64,000 nt of DNA. Origin: Geobacteraceae bacterium (lineage in GTDB: Bacteria > Desulfobacterota > Desulfuromonadia > Geobacterales > Geobacteraceae). Location of the stretch: positions 56,997 to 120,996 of the forward strand of contig JAMXLF010000070.1 in the NCBI GenBank assembly GCA_024281055.1, written 5' to 3'. Position numbers and translations under genes: made by a program. The first letter of the stretch is position 1; every line of letters starts with the position of its first letter. Below the pieces are notes generated by a model. That model was given only the letters and a program-made list of their open reading frames with translations, was not told the origin of the DNA and did not search any database. Positions 19,695-28,288 of this stretch are shown piece after piece.

Positions 19695-20366
19695 TCAGGA
19701 GGGCTCGAATTTGTAGCCTACTCCGTACACCGAGTGGATCAGCTCTGTCGAGGGACTGGCATCGGCGATCTTTTTGCGCAGCTTCTTGATGTGGCTGTCG
19801 ATGGTGCGATCGGCGACAATGCGCTGGTCGGGATAGATCCGATCCATGAGCTGCTGGCGGCTGTATATACGGCCCGGATTTGCGGCGAGGAACTGGAGCA
19901 GCTTGAATTCCACGGCGGTGAGATCCAGGTCATGACCGCCCAGGGTGGCTCGGTAGCGGGATTCGTCGAGGACGAGACCCTCTGCGTGGACTGTCTGGCC
20001 GTTGCCGGTCCGGCGCAGGACCGCCTTCACACGGGCCACAACCTCCCGGGGGCTGAACGGCTTGCAGATGTAGTCATCGGCGCCGAGCTCAAGGCCGAGA
20101 AGACGGTCGATTTCCTCGATGCGGGCGGTAACCATGATGATCGGTACCCCGGAGAAGGTGCGGATTTCCTTGCAGATGTCGAGGCCGTCACGTCCGGGAA
20201 GCATCAGGTCGAGGAGGATGAGGTCCGGCATCTCCTGTCGCACCCGGGGGACGACCTCGATTCCGTTTCCGAGGCAGAACGCAGTGAACCCCGCCTGCTG
20301 CAGGTAGTCGCGCAGAAGCCCCGCCAACTTCGGCTCGTCCTCGACGATCAATATCGTTCCGCTCAT
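19695..20366 (-). CDS. baeR: OmpR/PhoB-family response regulator, BaeR-like
   Basis: 223 residues from ATG 20366, which has GGGAGG upstream and overlaps the kinase stop as ATGA; the longer upstream frame lies inside the kinase. The receiver domain starts ILIVEDEPKLAGLLRDYL, with phosphoacceptor Asp in LILLDLMLPG and Lys in YICKPFSPRE. A winged-helix domain follows (AVEFKLLQFLAANPGRIYSR, RTIDSHIKKLRKKI). It should bind DNA when phosphorylated by the adjacent kinase. The Bae name rests on the kinase resemblance. Confidence 0.9.
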   Translation of the reverse strand: MSGTILIVEDEPKLAGLLRDYLQQAGFTAFCLGNGIEVVPRVRQEMPDLILLDLMLPGRDGLDICKEIRTFSGVPIIMVTARIEEIDRLLGLELGADDYICKPFSPREVVARVKAVLRRTGNGQTVHAEGLVLDESRYRATLGGHDLDLTAVEFKLLQFLAANPGRIYSRQQLMDRIYPDQRIVADRTIDSHIKKLRKKIADASPSTELIHSVYGVGYKFEPS

Positions 20367-21808
20367 CGGCAGCCCTCCCGTAACGGCAGTGTTACCCTGA
20401 TCCAGACCCCGCCCCGCGGCGATTGCCGGGCGGTAATTGTTCCGGCATGGGCCTCTATGATGTTCCGGCAGATGGCAAGACCGAGGCCGGCACCGCCGGC
20501 GGCCCGGCACCGGGATGTTTCCACCCGGTAAAGCCTGTCGAACAGCCTTTCCAGCTCGTCCTCAGGGACGCCCGGCGCCGAGTCCTGGAAATCGACCGTG
20601 GCAATGCCGTCGCGGCATGTCAGGCCGATGGCGAGGTTTCCCCCTGAATCGGTGTATTTCAAAGCGTTATCAAGGAGATTGGCAAAAAGCTGGTGAAGCC
20701 GTTCGGGGTCGCCGAAGACTACCGCCGCGGGTCCCGTGGGGATGTTGACGAAGAGCGCGATGTCTTTGCCGGCGAACTCCGGGCGGTAGGTGGAGAGGGT
20801 CGCGTTCAGAAGTTCTCCCAGGTCGAGTTTTTCCTTTCTGTAGGTGAGCGCGCCGAGGTCGGAGAGGGAAAGCTGGTAGAGGTCCTCGATCAGCCGTCCC
20901 AGGCGCAGCACCTCGCCGTGGAGGGAGCGGATGGAGTCGGGGTTCGGCTGTCGGACGCCGTCCTGGATCGCTTCGATCTCGCCGCGCAGGACCGCCAGGG
21001 GGGTGCGCAGCTCGTGGGATATGTCCGCTACCCATTGGCGGCGTGCCTGCTCGTTCTTTTCCAGTGTGAGGGCGAGGGCGTTGAAGTCATGGGCGAGCTG
21101 TCCCAGTTCATCTGCCGAGGTAACAGACACCCGGGTGGTGAACTCGCCGGCGGCCAGGCGGTCAGTGGCCGCTGCCAAGGCCCGGATCGGGCGGACCAGC
21201 CGGTTGGCCAGGGGGAGGGAGAGCCCGGCCGCCAGAAGGAGCACGACTCCCCCGACCAGTCCCAGGGCGAGCTTCTGCTGCTTCAGGAAGCGGACCTGGT
21301 GGGCGTCGGAGAGGTAATTGCGCGGCAGAAGCCCCAGGTAGCCCACCACCTGATCGTGGTAACGAAGCGGTTTGAGCTCCACTGTGGCGGGGACGTCTGT
21401 GGGGCCGAACAGGGGCTTTTTCCCGGCGTCGAGGAGGAAGACGCGCATGATGAAACTCCGCACGACCTTCGGCGGCAACGGCCGGTCAGGAAGTACGTCC
21501 GTTGTTTTCCGGGTTGGCGGCAGGTGCCCCCGCTCCGCGGGGCCCGTCTCCTCGTCGGGGAGTGATTCGGCGACAAATCTGCGCCAGCGGTTCGGGGCGT
21601 CCTGCAGGAAATTCCAGCTTTCCGATCCGGTGTAGCTCTCTTCGAGTCGCCCCGACAGCCGGACCAATCGTGCCTGTTCCATGGTGTTCACGTAGCGGAG
21701 AAAGCCCCGGTCGATGCTCCACTGCATGATGAGGTACATGGATACTACCGCAAGGCTGGCGGCTGCCAGAATCGCCAGGAACAGCCGGTAGGTGATGCCG
21801 ATTTTCAT
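20363..21808 (-). CDS. baeS: Sensor histidine kinase, BaeS-like
   Basis: 481 residues from ATG 21808, preferred because AAGGGGG lies at a proper distance; an in-frame GTG at 21829 is less likely. Layout: N-terminal membrane helix, periplasmic sensor region with no named domain, second helix (LALGLVGGVVLLLAAGLSLPLA), HAMP, HisKA with H-box ADISHELRTPLAVLRGEIEA, then the HATPase domain (DNALKYTDSGG, GAGLGLAICRNI). The H-box and AIQDGVR context match the BaeS envelope-stress kinases. It is co-transcribed with the regulator, which it overlaps by 4 bases. Confidence 0.9.
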   Translation of the reverse strand: MKIGITYRLFLAILAAASLAVVSMYLIMQWSIDRGFLRYVNTMEQARLVRLSGRLEESYTGSESWNFLQDAPNRWRRFVAESLPDEETGPAERGHLPPTRKTTDVLPDRPLPPKVVRSFIMRVFLLDAGKKPLFGPTDVPATVELKPLRYHDQVVGYLGLLPRNYLSDAHQVRFLKQQKLALGLVGGVVLLLAAGLSLPLANRLVRPIRALAAATDRLAAGEFTTRVSVTSADELGQLAHDFNALALTLEKNEQARRQWVADISHELRTPLAVLRGEIEAIQDGVRQPNPDSIRSLHGEVLRLGRLIEDLYQLSLSDLGALTYRKEKLDLGELLNATLSTYRPEFAGKDIALFVNIPTGPAAVVFGDPERLHQLFANLLDNALKYTDSGGNLAIGLTCRDGIATVDFQDSAPGVPEDELERLFDRLYRVETSRCRAAGGAGLGLAICRNIIEAHAGTITARQSPRGGVWIRVTLPLREGCR

Positions 21809-22021
21809 TCCCATCCCCCTTATGGGCACACTGCAAGCATTACATTATTTGTACCATATGTCGTAGAAGGATAACCACTGCGATGATGGCGCACCGGCGT
21901 ATTTCCCTATTTCTTCCACATTGTTTCCGTCCTTCTCTACAAGCTCAACTCATGAAAAGGTGGCCGGAAGGCACCAAAAAAATCATGGGAGGTATTGACG
22001 AAGGGAAACCACGGGAACAGC

Positions 22022-23353
22022 TCACTTTGACGCATCCGGCATAGGCGGCTGCTCGGCAGCCGTTTCCATCCCTTCTGCGACCTCTTTAATAATCCCCATG
22101 CGAACATATATCGGACGAACCATCACCCTGATTTGCGGGAGATACTTGGCAAACAGCGCGGCTCCGACAAGACAGCAGGCGGCACCAAACAGAAGCGTCT
22201 CACGTGGGCCGACAGTACCGGCCATTGCCCCGGCTCCGAAACTGCCAAACGGAGCTATGCCCACGAAAGCCACGGTGAAGAAACTCATTACCCTGCCACG
22301 CTTGTCCTCCTCAAGAATCGTTTGAAGAACGGTATTGCAGGATGCAACCAGGGTCATAGCCCCGAATCCGGCTAATGTCATGGATGCCATGGAGAGTACA
22401 AAATATCTGGAAACGGCAAATACCGCTATTCCGGCGGCAAACAATACCGAGGAAAGGACGATTACCCTGCCAAGACCGATGACGCTTTTGCGGGAAGCAA
22501 GGTATACGGTGCCGGCAAGAGCACCGCATCCACCAGCTGTCATGAGAAAACCGAAGGTATGAGCGCCGCCGTGGAGAATTTCCTTGGCGAACACGGGTAC
22601 GAGCACCGCGTACGGCATTCCAGTTAAGCTAACCAGGGCAATCAGCAGCAGAATGCTCCTGATAGGCCCGAATCCGAAAGCGTAGGTGAAGCCCTCACGA
22701 AGTTCGTGGAAAACGTGCCGCCGCTCAGCCCGGTGATGCGGCCGGGGGGCGAGGCGCATGGCGGCGAGCGCCAGTAACACCGCCAGATAGCTTATGCTAT
22801 TCAGCATGAAACAGATCCCCTCACCGACCGAAGCAACCAAAAGCCCGGCAATGGTTGGGCCGATCATGCGGGCACCGTTTACCATCGATGAGTTCAGGGC
22901 AATAGCGTTGCCAAGGTCTTCCCGGTGAGCGACCATCTCGACAACGAAGGACTGCCGTATGGGGATATCAAAAGCGTTGACGACACCGAGAAGCAGGCTC
23001 AGAACGATAATATGCCAGATCTGGACAAGGCCGGAGATGACGGCGGCAGCCAGCAAGGCCGCCTGCACCATGGCGAGAGCCTGGGTAACCATCAGGAGCC
23101 GCCGCCGATTCCACCGGTCGGCAAGAACACCGGCGACGGGCGCGAGCAGAAAGGTGGGAATCTGGCTGGTAAAACCGACGACGCCGAGCAGGAAGGCGGA
23201 ACCGGTAAGACGGTAAACCAGCCAGCTCATGGCGACTTGCTGCATCCAGGTGCCGACCAGGGAAACACTCTGACCAGCCACGAAGAGGCGGTAGTTTCGG
23301 GAGCGTAGTGCCCTGAGCAGGGTCTTTATTCCAGACCTGGGGGAAGAAGGCAT
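22022..23353 (-). CDS. MFS exporter (EntS-like, MFS_3)
   Basis: 443 residues from ATG 23353, with AGGAAATAAAG upstream; the longer frame adds an unlikely hydrophilic leader. Around twelve membrane spans are evident, with RNYRLFVAGQSVSLVGTWMQQVAMSWLVYRLTGS at the start and the loop GVLADRWNRRRLL typical of the MFS_3/enterobactin-exporter-like family. It probably pumps a small molecule out across the inner membrane. It lies upstream of the BaeSR-like genes on the same strand (214-base gap), so regulation by that system is plausible but unproven. Confidence 0.88.
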   Translation of the reverse strand: MPSSPRSGIKTLLRALRSRNYRLFVAGQSVSLVGTWMQQVAMSWLVYRLTGSAFLLGVVGFTSQIPTFLLAPVAGVLADRWNRRRLLMVTQALAMVQAALLAAAVISGLVQIWHIIVLSLLLGVVNAFDIPIRQSFVVEMVAHREDLGNAIALNSSMVNGARMIGPTIAGLLVASVGEGICFMLNSISYLAVLLALAAMRLAPRPHHRAERRHVFHELREGFTYAFGFGPIRSILLLIALVSLTGMPYAVLVPVFAKEILHGGAHTFGFLMTAGGCGALAGTVYLASRKSVIGLGRVIVLSSVLFAAGIAVFAVSRYFVLSMASMTLAGFGAMTLVASCNTVLQTILEEDKRGRVMSFFTVAFVGIAPFGSFGAGAMAGTVGPRETLLFGAACCLVGAALFAKYLPQIRVMVRPIYVRMGIIKEVAEGMETAAEQPPMPDASK

Positions 23354-23709
23354 TTCTTTATTTCCTCGGGAATGCTTGTTGCTTCTGGTGTTGTTACCCG
23401 TTGAAGCCACTTGTGCAGAAATTCCATTTCTTCCAATAATCACCTTGGCTCCGAAGCCGACGCCTAAGTGACCGATGAACATCAGTTGATGGCAGATTAC
23501 TACTCCAAACCCCTACGAAATACAAGGTGTTTCCTTGGGCTGCTTTCATCTCGGCTCAAATAATGATAGGATGCTCTTGCCGCTTTGATCAAGATGCAGG
23601 AGCCCTCGTCTACGACACCGCGGGAAACATGATGGGCTGCATTCGAAGCAGTGAAGTTTTCTCCGACCGGACCGATACCGGTGCGGCTCAGCAGGTCTAT
23701 AGGCCCGAT
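23354..23709. other. Divergent intergenic region, nothing recognised
   Basis: This 356-base stretch separates the MFS gene from the next + strand gene. Open frames run into it on both strands, but each lacks a ribosome binding site and conserved character. I see no convincing promoter, hairpin or RNA motif. Confidence 0.4.
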
Positions 23710-24051
23710 ATGAGATGGAAGCTCTCTAACCCACAGCACCGCCTCTACATTCTGGCGCTGGCTATCCTGGTGGCGGGCATGGCCAGTGCCGTCATTATTT
23801 ATCTGGTAGCCGGAGAAGTCCCGGAAAACGTCTTGATATCGGAGTCCGAAGACTTCAAGAAATACACGCGGCAACTGGAGCTGTACGGCGGAACGGCGAA
23901 TGTCCTGGCGGCTGAGTTCATGAACTGGTTCAAGAGCCTGTGGCATGGGAAGTCGCTCGCCTATACCGTGGCGGTCATCACTATAATCCTGTCCTGCGGG
24001 TTATTCTTCGTTGCCTACCACATGGAGACCGACTCGAAAGAACGGAAATAG
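23710..24051 (+). CDS. Small two-helix membrane protein of unknown function
   Basis: 113 residues from ATG 23710 (MRWKLSNPQHRLYIL). One hydrophobic helix (LALAILVAGMASAVIIYLVA) comes near the start and another (AVITIILSCGLFFVAY) near the end. They flank a polar ~45-residue segment (DFKKYTRQLELYGGTANVLAAEF) probably exposed on one side of the membrane. A frame open further upstream to 23527 looks non-coding. I do not recognise a family. Neighbours are the divergent exporter and the arsenic operon; no functional link is evident. Confidence 0.7.
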   Translation: MRWKLSNPQHRLYILALAILVAGMASAVIIYLVAGEVPENVLISESEDFKKYTRQLELYGGTANVLAAEFMNWFKSLWHGKSLAYTVAVITIILSCGLFFVAYHMETDSKERK

Positions 24052-24183
24052 GCAATTTCATTCGGCAGCGAGACCCGCAAAGCCGACAGGCGGATTGTCG
24101 AGGCCCTTGTGAGGCTTCTCGAACTGCCACCGGCCAGAATTACATGCCCACCTGATTATGTCATTCAGGGGCCGTAATTCTTC

Positions 24184-24211
24184 TTGACACATTCGTCTAT
24201 CCGGATATATT
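24184..24211 (+). promoter_or_regulatory. arsR promoter, apparently leaderless
   Basis: TTGACA at 24184-24189 and TATATT at 24206-24211 are separated by 16 bases. The expected transcription start falls within one or two bases of the arsR ATG (24220), and no ribosome binding site precedes that ATG. Confidence 0.7.
24198..24207. promoter_or_regulatory. Candidate ArsR operator
   Basis: The perfect 10-base palindrome TATCCGGATA fills the end of the promoter spacer and the first bases of the -10 element, where a repressor would block RNA polymerase. Assignment to ArsR is by position only. Confidence 0.45.
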
Positions 24212-24219
24212 CTCTTCCC

Positions 24220-24558
24220 ATGAAACACACTGTCCAATATTTCAAAGCACTGGCCGATGAAACCCGACTCCGAATAATGGCACTGCTCCTCACCTCCGGG
24301 GAGCTTTGCGTCTGCGACCTCACCGCGACCCTGCAGCTTCCGCAGTCAACCGTATCCCGTCATCTTTCCTACCTCAAGAACGCCGGGTGGGTGAACGACC
24401 GCAGGGAAGGGGTCTGGATTTACTACACCGTCGCCGCAGGCAACAATATGAAACGGCACCTCGCCGACGTGCTCAAAGAGCGCCTTCCCGAGTTGACATC
24501 TGTGGCTGACGATATCAAGAGGCTTGCTTCCCTTGCCGATGGTGCCCGCTGCGCCTAA
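24220..24558 (+). CDS. arsR: ArsR-family arsenic-responsive repressor
   Basis: 112 residues. The winged helix-turn-helix includes YFKALADETRLRIMALL, and the metal-site motif ELCVCDL contributes the cysteine pair of the classic As(III)-sensing ArsR group. The recognition helix is QSTVSRHLSYLKNAGWV and the wing DRREGVWIYY. It should repress this operon until arsenite binds. The start at 24220 is fixed by family length and lies next to the predicted transcription start. An efflux pump and arsenate reductase gene follow. Confidence 0.93.
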   Translation: MKHTVQYFKALADETRLRIMALLLTSGELCVCDLTATLQLPQSTVSRHLSYLKNAGWVNDRREGVWIYYTVAAGNNMKRHLADVLKERLPELTSVADDIKRLASLADGARCA

Positions 24559-24621
24559 ATTTTTTTGTCCTGCAAACATCCGCCCATGCGGATGCAAAGA
24601 ATTGACCTCGAAGGAGTTCCC

Positions 24622-25677
24622 ATGTCTGCAGGCGTCTCGAAGAAACTATCGTTCCTTGACCGCTACCTGACCCTCTGGATTTTCCTCGCCATGTTCGTTG
24701 GCGTAGCCGCAGGGTACCTCATACCGGGGGTAGAGAAGTTCATCAATACCTTCCAGGTCGGAACGACCAACATCCCGATTGCCGCCGGGCTCATTCTCAT
24801 GATGTACCCGCCCTTCGCCAAGGTGAAATATGAAGAAATGCCAGAGGTCTTTCACAACAAGCGGGTTCTCGGTCTCTCCCTGGCGCAGAACTGGCTGATT
24901 GGCCCGGTCCTGATGTTCATCCTGGCCGTCGTCTTCCTCCCCGACAAGCCTGAGTACATGGTGGGGCTCATCATGATTGGCCTTGCCCGGTGCATCGCAA
25001 TGGTCATCGTCTGGAACGAACTGGCGAAAGGGAACACGGAATACGCCGCCGGGCTGGTCGCATTCAACAGCATCTTCCAGGTGCTTTTCTACAGCGTCTA
25101 CGCCTGGTTCTTCGTCACGGTACTCCCGCCGCTCATCGGCCTGTCCGGCAGCGTGGTCGATGTCAGCATTCAGCAGCTAGCCAAGAGCGTCTTCATCTAT
25201 CTCGGCATTCCTTGCATCGCCGGGGTGGTCACACGGCTCATCGGCGTCAAGGTCATGGGTAAGGAGCGCTACCACCGGGAGTTCGTGCCGAAGATAGGCC
25301 CGATTACCCTGATGGCGCTGCTCTTCACCATCGTCGTGATGTTCAGCCTGAAGGGGAACCTCATCGTTCAGCTGCCTCTCGATGTCGCCCGTATCGCGGT
25401 GCCGCTCCTCGTCTACTTCATCGTCATGTTCCTGGTTTCCTTCTGGATGGGGAAGAAGCTCGGAGCCGACTACACCAAGACGACGACCCTGGCCTTTACC
25501 GCTGCCAGCAACAACTTCGAACTGGCAATCGCGGTGGCCGTCGCGGTTTTCGGTCTGAACTCCGGGGCCGCCTTTGCCGCCGTCATCGGGCCTCTCGTGG
25601 AGGTGCCGGTGATGATAGGTTTCGTGAATGTGGCATTCTGGTTCCAGCGCCGGTACTTCGCACCGGCCAATGCATGA
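24622..25677 (+). CDS. acr3: Acr3-type arsenite efflux permease
   Basis: 351 residues from ATG 24622, with AAGGAG just upstream. About ten membrane spans are visible, with the conserved [18 protein letters not shown] segment carrying the essential cysteine of ACR3 transporters, and [20 protein letters not shown] near the C-terminus. It exports arsenite across the inner membrane by proton antiport, as known for the family. Its TGA overlaps an ATG that could start arsC; a better-placed GTG lies 15 bases on. Position between arsR and arsC supports the call. Confidence 0.95.
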   Translation: MSAGVSKKLSFLDRYLTLWIFLAMFVGVAAGYLIPGVEKFINTFQVGTTNIPIAAGLILMMYPPFAKVKYEEMPEVFHNKRVLGLSLAQNWLIGPVLMFILAVVFLPDKPEYMVGLIMIGLARCIAMVIVWNELAKGNTEYAAGLVAFNSIFQVLFYSVYAWFFVTVLPPLIGLSGSVVDVSIQQLAKSVFIYLGIPCIAGVVTRLIGVKVMGKERYHREFVPKIGPITLMALLFTIVVMFSLKGNLIVQLPLDVARIAVPLLVYFIVMFLVSFWMGKKLGADYTKTTTLAFTAASNNFELAIAVAVAVFGLNSGAAFAAVIGPLVEVPVMIGFVNVAFWFQRRYFAPANA

Positions 25678-25691
25678 TAGGGGAGGGGGAC

Positions 25692-26123
25692 GTGGGAAAG
25701 AAAACCAGGGTGCTATTCGTCTGCATCCACAATAGCGCCCGGAGCCAGATGGGTGAGGCATTCCTGAAGGAAGCAGGCGGCGACCGTTTCGAGGTCGAGA
25801 GCGCCGGAATCGAGCCGGGCAAGCTGAACCCGCTTGTGGTCGAAGCGGTGTGGGAAGTCGGTATCGATATCTCCGGCAACCGGACCAAGGAGGTCTCTGA
25901 GTTCATCGTAAGGGATATCCGCTTCGATTTCGTCATCACTGTCTGCGATGAAGCCAGCGCCGAGAGGTGCCCGATTTTCCCCGGCCAGGCCCGGAGGCTT
26001 CACTGGGGATTCCCGGACCCGTCAACTCTCCAGGGTACGGACGAAGAGAAACTGCTGGCGATACGGAAGATCAGGGACGCCATAAGGGCCAAGGTGAACA
26101 ACTGGATTGAGGAACTGCATTGA
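25692..26123 (+). CDS. arsC: Arsenate reductase, low-molecular-weight phosphatase fold
   Basis: 143 residues from GTG 25692, which has GGGAGGGGG upstream; ATG 25674, overlapping the acr3 stop, would add six residues. The P-loop [16 protein letters not shown] (C-x5-R) and the general-acid region WGFPDPS define the LMW-PTPase-type Ars[22 protein letters not shown] supplies the further cysteines used in the thioredoxin-coupled cascade. It reduces arsenate to arsenite for export by Acr3. Confidence 0.93.
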   Translation: MGKKTRVLFVCIHNSARSQMGEAFLKEAGGDRFEVESAGIEPGKLNPLVVEAVWEVGIDISGNRTKEVSEFIVRDIRFDFVITVCDEASAERCPIFPGQARRLHWGFPDPSTLQGTDEEKLLAIRKIRDAIRAKVNNWIEELH

Positions 26124-26190
26124 TTGCAGCCTGGCAGATGGCGTCTTCCGGCTTCAAGCTACAAGGCTATTGAATTGGATCCATCAGGAT

Positions 26191-26991
26191 TTATCTGCTG
26201 TTTTTGTTGCGGACAAACGGCTGAACGAGCAGATGAAGCAGCGTGAGTTTTGCCGGGTCGCGAAACTCGGTGAGGCCAATGGTCATCCCTTCATGCCCGT
26301 TCTCGGGCTGGGGGCGGTAGGTTCCGCAAAGGCGGTCCCACCAGGGGAGGTTAAAGCCGAAGTTGCTGTTCGTCTCGCGGGGAATGACGGAATGGTGAAC
26401 TCGGTGCATGTCCGGGGTGACAATGAAGAGGCGCACATACCGGTCAACGGAGACGGGAATGCGAATGTTGCCGTGATTGAACTGCGAAGTGGCGTTCAGT
26501 ACGACCTCGAAGACGACGACCGCGAGGGCCGGTGCCCCTGTCAGAGCAACGGCCGCCAGCTTGATGCAGGCAGAGAGGACTATCTCAAGGGGATGGAAGC
26601 GGTTTCCGGTGGTGACATCGATATCGAGGTCAGTATGATGCATCCGGTGGAGACGCCAGAATATGGGGACGAAGTGAAAGAGCACATGCTGGAGGTAAAT
26701 GACAAAGTCGAGGACGACGACCGCAATGAGAACCTTGGACCATAATGGCAGATGAGGTGTGCAGAGGATACCCCATCCCCGGTCTCTGGTCATGATCGCC
26801 ATGCCATAGGGAAGCACCGGCAGAAGTAAGCGGATTGTCACGGTATCGATGGCTACCATGCCAAGGTTGGCAAACCAGCGCCTTCCTTTGCTGTCTGTGA
26901 GTGCGCGACGAGGCGCTATGATTTCCCAGACAGCAACAACAGCCAGGATACCGCCGAAAAAGGAAAGTCGGATGATATCCGCTTCCGCCAT
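26191..26991 (-). CDS. Sterol desaturase/fatty acid hydroxylase family membrane enzyme
   Basis: 266 residues from ATG 26991; a GTG at 27012 is in frame. The three histidine clusters of the di-iron hydroxylase family are present: HVLFH, RLHRMHHTD and MHRVHHSVIP, set among four or five membrane helices. Such enzymes hydroxylate or desaturate lipids. The substrate is unknown; hopanoid genes lie elsewhere in the window, but no link is shown. The start lies just beyond the stop codon of the upstream J-domain gene (TAG 26997-26999), so the two are likely one transcript. Confidence 0.88.
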   Translation of the reverse strand: MAEADIIRLSFFGGILAVVAVWEIIAPRRALTDSKGRRWFANLGMVAIDTVTIRLLLPVLPYGMAIMTRDRGWGILCTPHLPLWSKVLIAVVVLDFVIYLQHVLFHFVPIFWRLHRMHHTDLDIDVTTGNRFHPLEIVLSACIKLAAVALTGAPALAVVVFEVVLNATSQFNHGNIRIPVSVDRYVRLFIVTPDMHRVHHSVIPRETNSNFGFNLPWWDRLCGTYRPQPENGHEGMTIGLTEFRDPAKLTLLHLLVQPFVRNKNSR

Positions 26992-26996
26992 GCCGG

Positions 26997-27287
26997 CTAT
27001 CCCTTCCCCCACAGAGGGTCACTCATAAACTGTTGCCGGATGCGTTCTTCCGGGTTCTGTTCGTAAAATTCCTCTTCGGAAAAAGAAAAGCGATATTCTG
27101 AGATGTAATCCTGCAAAGCCCTGTAGGCGGCATTTACCTTGCGAATTGTTTCTGCGTCGCCGGAGCTGCCAGTGTCCGGATGATGGCGCTTTACCAACTC
27201 CCGATGCCGAGCCTTGATATCCTTGAGGGTGGCCCGTTCTCCCAGCCCAAGAACCACGAGAGCATCTTTCAATTCGGCGTAGGTCAT
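26997..27287 (-). CDS. Small J-domain (DnaJ-like) protein
   Basis: 96 residues from ATG 27287 with GAGGGATTAC upstream. Nearly the whole protein is a J-domain: helix II KDIKARHRELVKRHHPDTG contains the HPD motif needed to stimulate DnaK ATPase, followed by AETIRKVNAAYRALQDYI. The tail is acidic and aromatic (FSFSEEEFYEQNPEERIRQQF). There is no Gly/Phe, zinc-finger or substrate domain, so it is a minimal co-chaperone. The longer upstream frame runs into the tRNA gene and is rejected as start. Confidence 0.88.
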   Translation of the reverse strand: MTYAELKDALVVLGLGERATLKDIKARHRELVKRHHPDTGSSGDAETIRKVNAAYRALQDYISEYRFSFSEEEFYEQNPEERIRQQFMSDPLWGKG

Positions 27288-27440
27288 GTAATCCCTCAGT
27301 GGGCCCGTGGATACTTTGGGGAGGACTTTCTGCGGAGGGAGCAATGCGGAAGTTCTCCCTCGAGCGAAAGCTTTAGCGAAAGTTGGGAAAGTTGGGGCGG
27401 GGTGCGTCTTGTAACTATAAGAAAAAGTGAGAATAAGTAA

Positions 27441-27538
27441 TGGCGGAAACGCATGGGAATCGAACCCACCGGGGAGATTTCTCATCCCCCCCACCGGTTT
27501 TGAAGACCGGGCGGCCCACCAGCGACCGAAGCGTTTCC
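27441..27538 (-). tRNA. selC: tRNA-Sec (anticodon UCA)
   Basis: The minus strand reads an 8-base acceptor stem (GGAAACGC paired with GCGTTTCC), discriminator G and encoded CCA (27441-27443). The anticodon loop CTTCAAA contains TCA, there is a long GC-rich variable arm, and the T-loop is GGTTCGATTCC. The 8-base acceptor stem and oversized variable arm are specific to bacterial selenocysteine tRNA. Selenoprotein genes must therefore exist elsewhere; none is evident in the window. Confidence 0.97.
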
Positions 27539-27550
27539 GTACTCCTAAAC

Positions 27551-27579
27551 TAAATAAATCATAATCCGGCCGATGTCAA
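27551..27579 (-). promoter_or_regulatory. selC promoter
   Basis: On the minus strand TTGACA (27574-27579) and TATTTA (27551-27556) are separated by 17 bases. The predicted start lies 5-10 bases before the mature tRNA 5' end. Confidence 0.65.
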
Positions 27580-27703
27580 TCGGATTACCTCCTTGCCGCG
27601 ATGAACGGAGAGCGTCCTTGCCGATGCTGTTGCCGCGGTGGCAGCTGCTCGGTGGGTGTTCAGCACGGTTTACTTTGGTGGGTAAAAATGATAAAGCTTA
27701 AGC

Positions 27704-28288
27704 ATGGGCAAGGAAGCGCAGTGGCAGGGGCAGGCAATGACCGCGCGTGACTGCAAGGCAATGATCAACGGATGGGTTGATGACGGGACGTTCGCGGCAC
27801 GGCTGCCCGAGGTGGCCGCCCTGCGGGGAGTGTCGCAACCGCTGGAGTACCACGGCGAAGGGGACGCCTATGTCCATACGCTCCTGGCGATCGGAGAGGT
27901 GGATGACGATGCGGACCCGCGGGTCTTCTGGGGGGTGCTCCTCCACGACATCGGCAAGGCGGCGGTGACCGAATTCGTCCGGGGACGGTGGCGCTCTTTC
28001 GGCCATGAAAAAGCCGGTGCCGGGCAGGTTCCGGAGATCATGGCCCGACTGGGTTTTCCGGAGCTTGCCGCCGATGTGACGTGGCTCGTGCGCCACCACG
28101 ACTTCATCCTCTCCTGGGATATCCGGCCGGCTATGAAGTTGACCGGCCGGCAGCGCCGCTTCACCGAACACGCCCTGTTCCCACTGCTCATCCAGGTCGT
28201 TGCCGCCGATGCCGCCGCCTCCTGGGGACGGAGCCGGAAGGGGGAGCACCTGCGCATTCTCGCCGAAATCATCGAGGAGAACAGATGA
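27704..28288 (+). CDS. HD-domain phosphohydrolase-like protein
   Basis: 194 residues. The HD motif appears in WGVLLHDIGKAAVTEF, with a preceding HTLLAIG and later FGHEKAGAGQVPEIM and WLVRHHDFIL, giving the histidines and aspartates of an HD/cNMP phosphodiesterase-type metal site. This resembles the HD regions of tRNA nucleotidyltransferases, but no polymerase domain is present. ATG 27737, with AGGGGC upstream, is a credible alternative start. The stop overlaps the rhomboid start as ATGA, so it heads a three-gene unit with a rhomboid protease and a PAP2 phosphatase. Confidence 0.85.
   Translation: MGKEAQWQGQAMTARDCKAMINGWVDDGTFAARLPEVAALRGVSQPLEYHGEGDAYVHTLLAIGEVDDDADPRVFWGVLLHDIGKAAVTEFVRGRWRSFGHEKAGAGQVPEIMARLGFPELAADVTWLVRHHDFILSWDIRPAMKLTGRQRRFTEHALFPLLIQVVAADAAASWGRSRKGEHLRILAEIIEENR

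Noticed and set aside
23500..23946. 148-codon minus-strand frame in the gap by the MFS gene
   Set aside because: It is opposite the two-helix membrane protein and has no protein-like character or start signal.
26107..26745. 212-codon + strand frame after arsC
   Set aside because: It lies opposite the sterol-desaturase-like gene whose three histidine boxes are clear; the frame is an antisense shadow.
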